A program made the position numbers and the translations under genes. A stretch of DNA of 33,985 bases from an uncultured Pelagibacteraceae bacterium (lineage in GTDB: Bacteria > Pseudomonadota > Alphaproteobacteria > Pelagibacterales > Pelagibacteraceae), in the NCBI GenBank assembly GCA_902571055.1, contig CACGAM010000008.1:1-33985 (forward strand), read 5' to 3'. Of this stretch, positions 1 to 7,989 are shown piece by piece (positions within the stretch are counted from its first letter, which is position 1; each line of letters opens with the position of its first letter). The notes under the pieces were generated by a model. It was not told the origin of the DNA. It ran no database searches and worked only from the letters and a program-made list of their open reading frames with translations.

Positions 1-348
1 ATGCTATTTGCCCAAGGCGATTCTCAAAAAATATTGGAGAGTTATTACGAAAGAATTCACCATATTCATTGTAAAGATATCAGAAAAAATATTTTAGAAA
101 AATCATTAAAAAACGATTTAAGTTTTAGAGATGCATTTCTTGAGGGAGCGTTTACAGTTCCAGGAGATGGTTGCATAGACTACAGGCCAATTTTTCTAAC
201 ACTCAAAGAAAAAAATTACACGGGATGGTTAGTTGTTGAAGCAGAGCAAGATCCAAAAAAAGCTAATCCGTTAGAGTATGCTATTAAAGGGTATAAATAC
301 CTTCATAAAACTTTAAACTCTGTAGATTTGGAAATATTTAAAAAATAA
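1..348 (+). CDS. iolE: Inosose dehydratase (IolE), C-terminal part, 5' truncated
   Basis: Last 115 residues of a xylose-isomerase-like TIM-barrel protein cut by the left edge of the window; the ATG at base 1 is internal, not the true start. The segments HIHCKDIR, DLSFRDAFLEGAFTVPGDG and WLVVEAEQDPKKANPLEYA match the C-terminal end of IolE as I know it, including the metal-site Glu of the VVEAEQDP stretch. IolE dehydrates 2-keto-myo-inositol to 3D-(3,5/4)-trihydroxycyclohexane-1,2-dione, the substrate of IolD, which is encoded about 3.7 kb downstream on the same strand. A minus-strand operon lies between the two, so the inositol genes are not contiguous. Its stop codon directly abuts the stop of the convergent next gene. 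Identity is confident; the N-terminal half cannot be examined. Confidence 0.9.
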   Translation: MLFAQGDSQKILESYYERIHHIHCKDIRKNILEKSLKNDLSFRDAFLEGAFTVPGDGCIDYRPIFLTLKEKNYTGWLVVEAEQDPKKANPLEYAIKGYKYLHKTLNSVDLEIFKK

Positions 349-846
349 TTATCTATAAATAGAAGTCAATTCATTGTTACCAGCAGCAACACATGGCGAT
401 TTAAAACAGGTTCCTATAACCCACTCAGATCCAGGTTCAGAGAGAAAATTAGACGACATTAAAAATATAACTCCCATTTCTGTTGCTTGTCCTGCCTTAC
501 CTTCAGCTTTAATTCTTGGGTCAGGATCTGTTTTTACTTTAGCGTCATCGGAAAATGGATTTAGAATATTTAAGTTTAAATTTATATAACTCACAACTTT
601 GTCTGCAATCCACTCATCGCTACATTGGTCTCCCCAAATAGTAACTCCATCAGAGTCGTTATCACATTTGTTTATTTCTCCATTAATAAAATCAACAACT
701 TTTTTATGATTTTCTTTAACTAAGTTAGCTTTTGCTTCAACAGCCGGTCTTGTGCTTGCCGTCCAAATTAGCATCCCCACAACATAAATCAGAGACATTA
801 TTACTATTACTTCAAGTAAACCAAATTTTTTTATATTCATTTTCAT
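349..846 (-). CDS. Type IV prepilin-like single-pass protein
   Basis: About 165 residues. The N-terminus is short and basic, followed by a hydrophobic helix (about residues 8-29) of the pattern F-G-L-L-E. This gives Phe at +1 and Glu at +5 of a class III (prepilin) signal, and then a pilin-like amphipathic helix. The residue before Phe is Lys instead of the usual Gly, so processing by PilD is uncertain. The globular part has four cysteines (61, 75, 147, 152), compatible with two disulfides outside the membrane. A TTG at 849 is in frame, but the ATG at 846 is preferred because it forms a TGATG overlap with the stop of the upstream dehydrogenase. No pilus assembly genes are nearby. It could instead be an unrelated anchored periplasmic protein. 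Confidence 0.6.
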   Translation of the reverse strand: MKMNIKKFGLLEVIVIMSLIYVVGMLIWTASTRPAVEAKANLVKENHKKVVDFINGEINKCDNDSDGVTIWGDQCSDEWIADKVVSYINLNLNILNPFSDDAKVKTDPDPRIKAEGKAGQATEMGVIFLMSSNFLSEPGSEWVIGTCFKSPCVAAGNNELTSIYR

Positions 847-1802
847 CAAAGCTTCACTATTTTTGATTTTTCCAATTTTTTATCAAAAAAATCAATTATA
901 TTTTGAATTGTTTCTTTTCCCATTCTAACCATACATTCTTCAGTAAAAGCTGCAGTATGTGGACTTAAAAAAGTTTTATCGTTTTTCAGCAAAGGGTTGT
1001 CATTATCAGGCGGCTCAGTATCAAATACATCAAGACCAGCTCCAAATATTTTATTTTCGTTTAATGATTTATTTAAATCATTCTCATTTATTATTCCGCC
1101 TCTTGATGCATTAATGATTATACAATTTTTTTTCATATTTTTTAAAACGTCGTAGTTAATTATATTTTTTGTTTTTTCATTTAAAGGTATATGTAGAGTT
1201 AAAGCGTCCATTTTTTTTACTCCTTCTTTTAAATCTTCTATTTTTTTACCACCAAGACTCTCAATTTCCTCTTTTGAAACGAATGGGTCATAAACATAAA
1301 CGTTCATCTCAAAACCAATACATCTTTTTATCAAGCTTTTACCTATTCTCCCAAAACCCATAATTAAAATATTTTTATTCCAAAGCTCTATTGTTTTTGG
1401 AAGTTTATTTCTATCATTAAACCTTCCTGATTTGACTGTTTTGTCATACATATCCTTTCGTTTTGAGATATTTAAAAGCATAAACATTACATGTTCCGCA
1501 ACCGCAACTGCGTTAGCAGTAGCAGTTATAGAAATTGAAATATTTTTTTCTTTCGCAGCCTCTAAGTCTATATTGTCATATCCAACACCATGTCTTGAAA
1601 TAATCTTAAGATTTTTTGCTCCTTTAATTACTTCGGCAGGTAATTTGGCAGTTCTTATTGATATACCATCACATTTAATAATCTTTTTTTTTATTTCCTC
1701 TAAATCAGTTCCATCGATTATCTCAAAATTATAGTCTGGGTGACTTTCTAAAATTTCAATTCCAGATTTATCTATTGGTTGAATTATTAATATGTTTTTC
1801 AC
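846..1802 (-). CDS. D-2-hydroxyacid dehydrogenase (phosphoglycerate dehydrogenase-like)
   Basis: 318 residues, the usual length for short D-isomer-specific 2-hydroxyacid dehydrogenases lacking the ACT domain of SerA. Visible features are the Rossmann motif GFGRIG (149-154), Asp172 after the second strand (favouring NAD over NADP), the catalytic Arg234 in NASRGG, Glu263 in DTEPP and the catalytic His282 in SPHTA. It reversibly reduces a 2-keto acid to a D-2-hydroxy acid in the cytosol. The substrate is not shown by the sequence; hydroxypyruvate, glyoxylate, 3-phosphoglycerate or a sugar-acid derivative are possible. The start is a GTG at 1802, 5 nt after the stop of the HpcH/HpaI aldolase, so it is the third gene of that operon and probably acts on or near the aldolase product. 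A SerA role is less likely given the catabolic context. Confidence 0.85.
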   Translation of the reverse strand: MKNILIIQPIDKSGIEILESHPDYNFEIIDGTDLEEIKKKIIKCDGISIRTAKLPAEVIKGAKNLKIISRHGVGYDNIDLEAAKEKNISISITATANAVAVAEHVMFMLLNISKRKDMYDKTVKSGRFNDRNKLPKTIELWNKNILIMGFGRIGKSLIKRCIGFEMNVYVYDPFVSKEEIESLGGKKIEDLKEGVKKMDALTLHIPLNEKTKNIINYDVLKNMKKNCIIINASRGGIINENDLNKSLNENKIFGAGLDVFDTEPPDNDNPLLKNDKTFLSPHTAAFTEECMVRMGKETIQNIIDFFDKKLEKSKIVKL

Positions 1803-1807
1803 TTAAA

Positions 1808-2599
1808 TTAATATGACTTCGATTCTTCAGAGGATTTTGTTAGTTTTAGTTTCGAAACAGCTTCTTTCGCACCACTATTCATATATCTTTGGTCTGATCC
1901 AACAGTGACTAAATTAAAACCAAGATCTATCATTTTTTTTGCGTATTCGGGTGTTGCATTATGAATTCCTGCAAAAATATTATTTTTTTTTGCATGATCC
2001 AAAATTGTTTTTATTTTTTCATAAGTCGCTGATCCCTCAGGGTTATCAAAAGCTGGTTTTTGGCCGATAGCCAAACTTAAGTCAGCAGGACCAATGTAAA
2101 TTCCGTCTAATCCACTTGTGCTCATTATTTCATCTAAATTATCTAAAGCTTCTTTTGTCTCTATCATTGCTAATTTTAAAATCTCAGTATTAGCATGGTC
2201 ACCGTAATCTCCCCCACCATAGATAAGACCTCTAATTGGGCCATAGCTTCTATAACCGTCAGGTGGGTATAAACAAGCCTGGACAAAATTCTCTGCTTCT
2301 TTTCTATTACTAACCATTGGACAGATTACGCCATAACACCCTGCATCTAAAATTTTCATTATTTGACCTGGTTCATTCCAATTTACTCTAGCTAAAGGTG
2401 TTGTTTCAGTTGTTGAAATTGATTGAAGCATCTGCAATGCATTAGGATAATCAATTACACCGTGTTGCATGTCGATAGTAAGAGAATCCCATCCTTGGTT
2501 TGCCATTACTTCTGCTGAAAATGAACTAGGTATTTGAAGCCATCCATTAATGATAGGTTTACCTTCTGCCATCATTTGTTTTATTTTATTTTTTTTCAT
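1808..2599 (-). CDS. HpcH/HpaI family class II aldolase
   Basis: 263 residues covering the whole HpcH/HpaI TIM barrel. The catalytic His is in DMQHG (43-47). Other landmarks are the ARV segment with the substrate Arg, AGCYGVICPMV, PPDGYRSYGP, the metal-site Glu in MIETKEAL, and GLDGIYIGPADLSL with the metal-site Asp. Known members (HpcH, GarL, RhmA, YfaU) split 4-hydroxy-2-oxo acids into pyruvate plus an aldehyde using Mg or Mn. The product aldehyde would suit the aldehyde dehydrogenase encoded immediately upstream, and a 2-oxo or hydroxy acid would suit the dehydrogenase downstream. Its ATG overlaps the stop of the aldehyde dehydrogenase (TAATG), indicating translational coupling. The exact sugar-acid substrate cannot be read from the sequence. 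Confidence 0.9.
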   Translation of the reverse strand: MKKNKIKQMMAEGKPIINGWLQIPSSFSAEVMANQGWDSLTIDMQHGVIDYPNALQMLQSISTTETTPLARVNWNEPGQIMKILDAGCYGVICPMVSNRKEAENFVQACLYPPDGYRSYGPIRGLIYGGGDYGDHANTEILKLAMIETKEALDNLDEIMSTSGLDGIYIGPADLSLAIGQKPAFDNPEGSATYEKIKTILDHAKKNNIFAGIHNATPEYAKKMIDLGFNLVTVGSDQRYMNSGAKEAVSKLKLTKSSEESKSY

Positions 2600-4041
2600 T
2601 AAGTTTTGAGTCCCAGGTGTGTATATTTTATGTTTAAGTAGTCCTTAATTGCCATTGATCCACCTTCACGACCATAGCCGGTTTGTTTAATTCCACCAAA
2701 AGGTGCCTCTGCAATAGCTACTACAGGAGTGTTAACAGCAACTGTTCCTGTTTCCATTAATTCAGATGCTCTATGAGCCTGCTTCATTGAGTCTGTGTAA
2801 ATATAACTACAAAGACCTAAATCATTATTATTCGCTCTTTCAATAACCTCATCAAAAGTTTTAAATGACAACATGGGTACTAATGGTCCAAAAGGTTCTT
2901 GTTTCATAATTGTATAATTGTCTTTAACTTCATCGAATACAGTTGGTTCATAAAAATATCCTTTATTAAATCCCGATGGTCTTTTTCCACCTAACAAAAC
3001 TTTCGCACCTTCTTTTTTTGTTATATCTACTAATTCCTCTACTTCTGAGAGCCTTTTAGCTGTTGCTAACGGACCTAATTGCACTCCTTCATCCATCCCA
3101 TTGCCTATTTTTAATTTTTTTGTTCTCTCTATGAACGCATTTATAAATTCTTCTTTCCTTTTTTCTTGAATATAAAATCTGTTTGGTGAAATACAGACTT
3201 GTCCATTGTTTCTAAATTTTGCAGTAATAGCCATATCTGCAACTTTATTTATGTCAACATCATCAAAAACTATAAAAGGTGAGTGACCACTTAATTCCAT
3301 AGTAACTCTTTGAACTTTGTCAGCTGCTTTTTTTAAAATTAATTTACCTACTCTAGTAGAGCCCGTAATTGAAACCTTCTTAATAATATCAGATTCGAGT
3401 AATTCATTAGATATACTTGGAGGATCTCCTGAAAGAAGATTCACTACTCCAGGCGGAACACCAGCTTTTTTACAAATATCCACTAGCTCCATTACTGTCC
3501 CTGGTGTAATCACATCTGGTTTACAAATTACCGAACAACCAGCAGCTAAAGCAGTTGAAATTTTTCTTGCTGCTAAAATTAAGGGAAAGTTCCAGGGAAC
3601 TAATGCTGCAACAACGCCGACTGGTTGATAATATATATGAACCCTTGTATCTGGCGATCGACTTTCTACAGTTTGACCATAAATTCTTTTAGTTTCTTCT
3701 GCATTCCATTCAAAAATGTCTGCAGCTCCATTTGTTTCTCCCTCACCCTCTAACAATGGTTTACCAACCTCTAACGTTAGCCATTTTGCCATGACTTTCT
3801 TTTTTTCTCTAAGTAAGTCTGCAATTTTTCTAATTGTATATGATCTTTGCCATGGTGCTGTATTTTTCCAAATCTCTAAACCTTTTTCAGCTGACTTTAG
3901 AGCTTTTTGTACGTCTAATGATGAAGCTTTTGATGCTTTGCCAATAATCTCCTCTGTCGCAGGGTTAACTACTTCATAAGTTTCACCTTTTTCTGCTTGT
4001 TGCCATTTACCATCTATGAACTGACCAAATTTGCTATACAT
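2599..4041 (-). CDS. NAD(P)-dependent aldehyde dehydrogenase (succinate-semialdehyde dehydrogenase-like)
   Basis: 480 residues, full-length ALDH superfamily. Visible are PWNFP with the oxyanion Asn151, Lys174 of the cofactor site, the GSTRVG nucleotide loop (227-232), the general base Glu249 in MELSG, the nucleophile Cys283 in NNGQVCIS, and EPFGP near residue 386. The overall pattern is closest to the GabD/alpha-ketoglutaric semialdehyde group. After Lys174 the usual Glu that binds the NAD ribose is Val177 (KPDVITP), which suggests NADP may be accepted. The usual MELGG is MELSG. It is the first gene of a minus-strand operon and diverges from iolD across a 56-nt gap, so the two transcripts may share control. 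Its likely job is to oxidise the aldehyde released by the adjacent aldolase or by inositol breakdown. It lacks the MmsA/IolA signature, so methylmalonate-semialdehyde is a weaker option. Confidence 0.88.
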   Translation of the reverse strand: MYSKFGQFIDGKWQQAEKGETYEVVNPATEEIIGKASKASSLDVQKALKSAEKGLEIWKNTAPWQRSYTIRKIADLLREKKKVMAKWLTLEVGKPLLEGEGETNGAADIFEWNAEETKRIYGQTVESRSPDTRVHIYYQPVGVVAALVPWNFPLILAARKISTALAAGCSVICKPDVITPGTVMELVDICKKAGVPPGVVNLLSGDPPSISNELLESDIIKKVSITGSTRVGKLILKKAADKVQRVTMELSGHSPFIVFDDVDINKVADMAITAKFRNNGQVCISPNRFYIQEKRKEEFINAFIERTKKLKIGNGMDEGVQLGPLATAKRLSEVEELVDITKKEGAKVLLGGKRPSGFNKGYFYEPTVFDEVKDNYTIMKQEPFGPLVPMLSFKTFDEVIERANNNDLGLCSYIYTDSMKQAHRASELMETGTVAVNTPVVAIAEAPFGGIKQTGYGREGGSMAIKDYLNIKYTHLGLKT

Positions 4042-4097
4042 AATTTTTATTTTATGCTTAATTACGTGAATTTATTAATGAGAATATAGCGATAATT

Positions 4098-5942
4098 ATG
4101 AAAAAAATAAAGCTATCATGTGCACATGCAATAGTTAAACATTTAATTTCTCAAAAAATTCTTATTGATGGTAAAAAAGAACCTTTATTTGCTGGAGCCT
4201 TCGGAATCTTTGGACACGGAAATGTAGCCTGCTTGGGCCAAGCGTTGGAGGAAAATAAAGATAAACTTCCGACTTGGCGTGGCCATCATGAACAAAATAT
4301 GGCACTAACAGGAATTGCCTATGCTAGAGCAAAAAGGAGAAAACAAATTTTTGTAGCCACTAGTTCAGTTGGCCCAGGATCTACTAATATGGTAACAGCA
4401 GCTGCTGTTGCAATGAGTAACAGACTACCAATTTTATTTTTACCAGGAGATACTTATGCAAATAGAATGCCAGATCCAGTTTTGCAACAAGTTGAACATT
4501 TTAACAACCCAGGAATAACACAAAATGATGCTTTTAAATCTGTCACAAGATACTTTGATAGAATAACCAGACCGGAACAAATTTTACAAACTTTACCTCA
4601 AGCGATTCAAGTTTTATTAGACCCAGCTGATTGCGGACCAGCTTGTATATCGTTATCTCAAGATATACAGGGTGAAACCTACGAATACCCAGAGGAGTTT
4701 TTTGTAGAAAAAGTCCATAATATTAGAAGACCAAAGCCAGATGATTTCCAAGTAAAACAAGCTGTAGAAAAAATTAAAAATTCAAAAAATCCAATAATTA
4801 TTTCTGGAGGTGGCGTTTTCTACTCTAATGCTATGGAAGAGTTATCATCTTTCGCTATTAAACATAACATACCAGTAACTCAAACTGTAATGGGATACTC
4901 ATCTATGAAAAGAGACCACTCTCATTTTCTTGGCCCAATTGGTGGACTGGGAGGTAAAGCTGCAAATAATCTTGCAAAACAAACTGATCTTGCAATAGCG
5001 ATTGGTACTAAACTTGCAGATTTTACAACTGGTTCATGGGCTAATTTTGAGAATCCAGAATTCAAATTAATTTCAATAAATGTTTCGAGATTTGATGCAA
5101 ATAAACACATGGCTTCGTCTGTAATAGGCGATGCTAAAGTTTCCTTAAATGAGTTATCTCAAGCTCTAGGTAATTGGAAAGCACCTGACGCGTGGCATAA
5201 AAAATCAATCAATGAACTAAAGTTATGGAATGAATATGTAGATAAAGAGAGTGGACCAACCAATCAAAAATTGCCGAGTTATGCTCATGCAGTAGGAGCA
5301 ATTTATAGAAATTCCGACCCATCAGATATTGCTGTAACTGCAGCCGGAGGTCTAGTTGGAGAAGTTGTGCAAATATGGAGACCTAGAGAACTGAATACAC
5401 ATGAAACCGAATGGGGATTTAGTTGTATGAGTTATGAAATTTCAGGGGCCCTGGGTATAAAAATGGCAAATCCAGATAAAGAGGTAATTGCTTTCATAGG
5501 TGATGGGTCTTACCTACTTTATAACTCAGACATATACTCTTCTGTTATTACAGACAATAAACTTATAATTATAGTTTGTGACAATGGGGGTCACGCGGTA
5601 ATAAATAGGTTGCAATTATTCAAAGGTGGTAAAGAATTTAATTGTTTATTTGAAAGTTCAAATACTAAAAAATTATTTGGAGTAAATTTTGCTAAACACG
5701 CAGAAAGTATGGGAGCTAAGTCTGAGGAAGTTTCATCAATAGAAGAATTAGAGGAAGCTTTTAAAAGAGCAAAAAAATCTAAAGTTACATACGTAATTTC
5801 AATTAAAACCCATTCTTATCAATGGTTAGAGGGTTCAGCATATTGGGAAAGCCCTACTTTAGAATTACCAAAAACTAAAGAAAATAAAGAAGCTTTAAAA
5901 CTTCATAAAGAGGGTAAATCAAAACAAAGACAAGGTGTTTAA
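4098..5942 (+). CDS. iolD: 3D-(3,5/4)-trihydroxycyclohexane-1,2-dione acylhydrolase (IolD)
   Basis: 614 residues, slightly shorter than the Bacillus enzyme (637). It is a thiamine-diphosphate enzyme: the activating Glu65 sits in HHEQNMA, the central domain runs from about 210 to 360, and the ThDP/Mg motif GDG (468-470) is followed by Asn496 at the usual spacing. Segments such as GIFGHGNV, RITRPEQ, QPDPVLQQ-like MPDPVLQQ and EWGFSCMSYEISGALG match IolD as I recall it rather than acetolactate synthase. IolD hydrolytically opens the ring of the IolE product to 5-deoxy-D-glucuronate in the cytosol. It heads a plus-strand operon; its TAA overlaps the ATG of the oxidoreductase downstream (TAATG). 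With iolE in the same window, myo-inositol (or another cyclitol) catabolism is well supported. Confidence 0.95.
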   Translation: MKKIKLSCAHAIVKHLISQKILIDGKKEPLFAGAFGIFGHGNVACLGQALEENKDKLPTWRGHHEQNMALTGIAYARAKRRKQIFVATSSVGPGSTNMVTAAAVAMSNRLPILFLPGDTYANRMPDPVLQQVEHFNNPGITQNDAFKSVTRYFDRITRPEQILQTLPQAIQVLLDPADCGPACISLSQDIQGETYEYPEEFFVEKVHNIRRPKPDDFQVKQAVEKIKNSKNPIIISGGGVFYSNAMEELSSFAIKHNIPVTQTVMGYSSMKRDHSHFLGPIGGLGGKAANNLAKQTDLAIAIGTKLADFTTGSWANFENPEFKLISINVSRFDANKHMASSVIGDAKVSLNELSQALGNWKAPDAWHKKSINELKLWNEYVDKESGPTNQKLPSYAHAVGAIYRNSDPSDIAVTAAGGLVGEVVQIWRPRELNTHETEWGFSCMSYEISGALGIKMANPDKEVIAFIGDGSYLLYNSDIYSSVITDNKLIIIVCDNGGHAVINRLQLFKGGKEFNCLFESSNTKKLFGVNFAKHAESMGAKSEEVSSIEELEEAFKRAKKSKVTYVISIKTHSYQWLEGSAYWESPTLELPKTKENKEALKLHKEGKSKQRQGV

Positions 5943-7102
5943 TGTCTAAAGTTTTTAAAGTTGGTTTAATTGGATGTGGACACATAGCAGAGACTTATTT
6001 TAGTGCACATAAATACTTTAATAATTTTAAAATTATAAAATGTGCGGATATTAAAGAAGAGGTTTCAAAAAAATGCGCTAAAATATATAATGTAGAATCT
6101 AAAACAGTTAATCAGCTATTTAAAGATAAAGAGGTTGAAATAATATTAAACCTAACCCCACCTAAAGCTCACTATATAATTTCAAAAAAATCACTATTGC
6201 ATGGAAAACATGTTTATTCAGAAAAACCAATGGCAATAAATTTAAAAGATGGAAAAGAATTGCTAAAAATCGCTAATAAAAAAAAACTTTATATTGGTAA
6301 CGCACCTGACACTTTTTTAGGTGGAGGTAATCAAAAGTCTAAAGAATTAATAGAAAAAAATATTATTGGAAAAGTGAACTTAGGTAATGCGATATTTGCT
6401 TTTCCAGGTGTTCAGTCTTATCATCCAAATCCTGAACCTTGGTTTGCTAAAAAAGAAGGTGGTCCAGTAATAGATATGGGACCTTATTATTTGACAGCAT
6501 TAGTGAACTTGCTTGGGCCAGCTAAGGAGGTTAAAGCAGCAAGTTTGATGAAAGGTTCAAAATTTAGAACTATTGGAATAGGACCAAAAAAAGGAAAAAA
6601 AATTAAGGTTGAGAGTCCAACTACCTATTTTTCAACAATTGTTTTTGAGAATAACAGTATTATTAGATTAACATTATCATTTGATGTAATAGCTCATCAA
6701 AGAAATCATATTGAACTGTATGGTACTGAAGGATCTATGATTGTGCCCGATCCAAATATGTTTGGTGGCTCAGTTTATGTTTGTAAAAAACTAGGAAATC
6801 CTTGGCAGGAATTTAAAACAAACAAAATGCCATTAGGAAAAATTAATATAAGATCTCAAAGCTCTAGAGCTAATGAGTCACCTAAAAATGCAAATTATAG
6901 AGGCGTTGGACTTGCTGAAATGGCATACTGTATAGAAAATAAAAAAAGACATAGATGTAATGGAGAGATCTCTGTCCATGTTTTAGACCTTATTCAATCA
7001 ACAATGAATTCAGCAAGAACAAATAAACCTAAGAAAATAAATACAACTTGTAAACCACCTAAACTATTTTCTTTAAATGAAATTAAAAAAATATTGAAAT
7101 AA
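5942..7102 (+). CDS. Gfo/Idh/MocA family oxidoreductase
   Basis: 386 residues. The N-terminal Rossmann domain has GCGHIA (11-16), N-L-T-P-P (70-74) and the family EKP motif (94-96) with the catalytic Lys95. The C-terminal alpha/beta domain carries GGPVIDMGPYYLTALVNLLG (173-192). In many relatives the Asp178 region is followed by a catalytic His (DMGVHY); here that position is Tyr182, a variant I associate with a distinct subgroup rather than with loss of function. It likely oxidises a hydroxyl of a cyclitol or sugar with NAD(P). Coupled to iolD by a TAATG overlap and followed with no gap by the kinase gene, it may supply inosose from an inositol isomer or feed another sugar into the pathway. 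It is not a textbook IolG. Confidence 0.9.
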   Translation: MSKVFKVGLIGCGHIAETYFSAHKYFNNFKIIKCADIKEEVSKKCAKIYNVESKTVNQLFKDKEVEIILNLTPPKAHYIISKKSLLHGKHVYSEKPMAINLKDGKELLKIANKKKLYIGNAPDTFLGGGNQKSKELIEKNIIGKVNLGNAIFAFPGVQSYHPNPEPWFAKKEGGPVIDMGPYYLTALVNLLGPAKEVKAASLMKGSKFRTIGIGPKKGKKIKVESPTTYFSTIVFENNSIIRLTLSFDVIAHQRNHIELYGTEGSMIVPDPNMFGGSVYVCKKLGNPWQEFKTNKMPLGKINIRSQSSRANESPKNANYRGVGLAEMAYCIENKKRHRCNGEISVHVLDLIQSTMNSARTNKPKKINTTCKPPKLFSLNEIKKILK

Positions 7103-7987
7103 ATGCGTGTTGGAGTCGATATAGGAGCTACTAAAATTGAATTTGTTGTTATTAATAAAAAAAATAAAGTTATATTTAAAAAAAGAATATCAACACCCAA
7201 AAGTTATAAAGAAGTTATTTCAGATATAAAACTAAATATTGGCAGTCTTGATAAAAAATTTAAAAAAAAATTAAATGTTGGTGTTTGTCATCCAGGATCT
7301 ATAGATACCAATTCGGGTTTATTAAAAAACTCAACAAATGCAACATGGTTAAACAATAAAAGATTAAACAAAGATTTAATAAAAGTCTTAAAAAGAAAGG
7401 TTCCCTGCGAAAATGATGCTAATTGTTTTGCATATTCAGAATCTTTAAATGGATCTGCAAAAAGTTTTAAAATTGTTTTTGGAATAATTCTTGGCTCAGG
7501 AACTGGAGGTGGAATTGTTATTAACAAGAAAATTGTAAAAGGATCAAATAACTTAACAGGCGAATGGGGGCATATGCCATTACCTATATTTGGAAGTTTA
7601 AATGACAAAAATTTAATCAAAAAAAATATTAAAAATATGAAAATTGAAAAATTTATATCAGGAAAAGGTATTGAAAAATTAATCAAAAATAAACTAACAG
7701 CCAAACAGATATTTAATAAAAAAAATAAAAATACAAAAAAATTGATTTCTGATTTTCAAATAAGATTAGCTAGATCATTGGTTAATATAATTTATATTTT
7801 AGATCCTGATGCAATAGTTTTTGGTGGGGGCTTATCTAATGAAATAAAATTTCTTAATAAAATTAAGGTTTTGTTAATGAAATTTTTAAAAGTAAAGAGG
7901 TTGAATACAAAATTTCTAAAACCAAAATATGGAGATGCAAGCGGCGTAAGGGGTGCTGCAAATTTATCAGATATAGTGTATTATTAA
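7103..7987 (+). CDS. ROK-family sugar kinase (fructokinase-like) lacking the zinc motif
   Basis: 294 residues, close to E. coli fructokinase Mak in length and pattern. The ATP-phosphate loop DIGATK is at 6-11, the sugar-binding N-A-T-W-L segment near 79-83, the catalytic Asp105 in ENDANC, GSGTGGG (131-137), GEWGHMPLP with His157, and FGGGLSN (240-246). The ROK signature CxCGxxxCxE, whose cysteines with the His bind structural zinc, is absent: the aligned stretch, residues 172-183, is Lys/Asn-rich with no cysteine, although Glu182 and the following FISG are kept. It therefore looks like an active, zinc-independent ROK kinase. It probably phosphorylates a hexose, or perhaps the inositol-pathway acid in place of IolC; the latter is only a guess. 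The start ATG directly follows the previous stop. Confidence 0.88.
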   Translation: MRVGVDIGATKIEFVVINKKNKVIFKKRISTPKSYKEVISDIKLNIGSLDKKFKKKLNVGVCHPGSIDTNSGLLKNSTNATWLNNKRLNKDLIKVLKRKVPCENDANCFAYSESLNGSAKSFKIVFGIILGSGTGGGIVINKKIVKGSNNLTGEWGHMPLPIFGSLNDKNLIKKNIKNMKIEKFISGKGIEKLIKNKLTAKQIFNKKNKNTKKLISDFQIRLARSLVNIIYILDPDAIVFGGGLSNEIKFLNKIKVLLMKFLKVKRLNTKFLKPKYGDASGVRGAANLSDIVYY

Positions 7988-7989
7988 TT

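Noticed and set aside
7288..7704. Open frame of 138 codons on the minus strand
   Set aside because: It lies wholly within the ROK kinase gene, has low-complexity Phe/Pro/Ile content typical of an antisense shadow, and matches no family.
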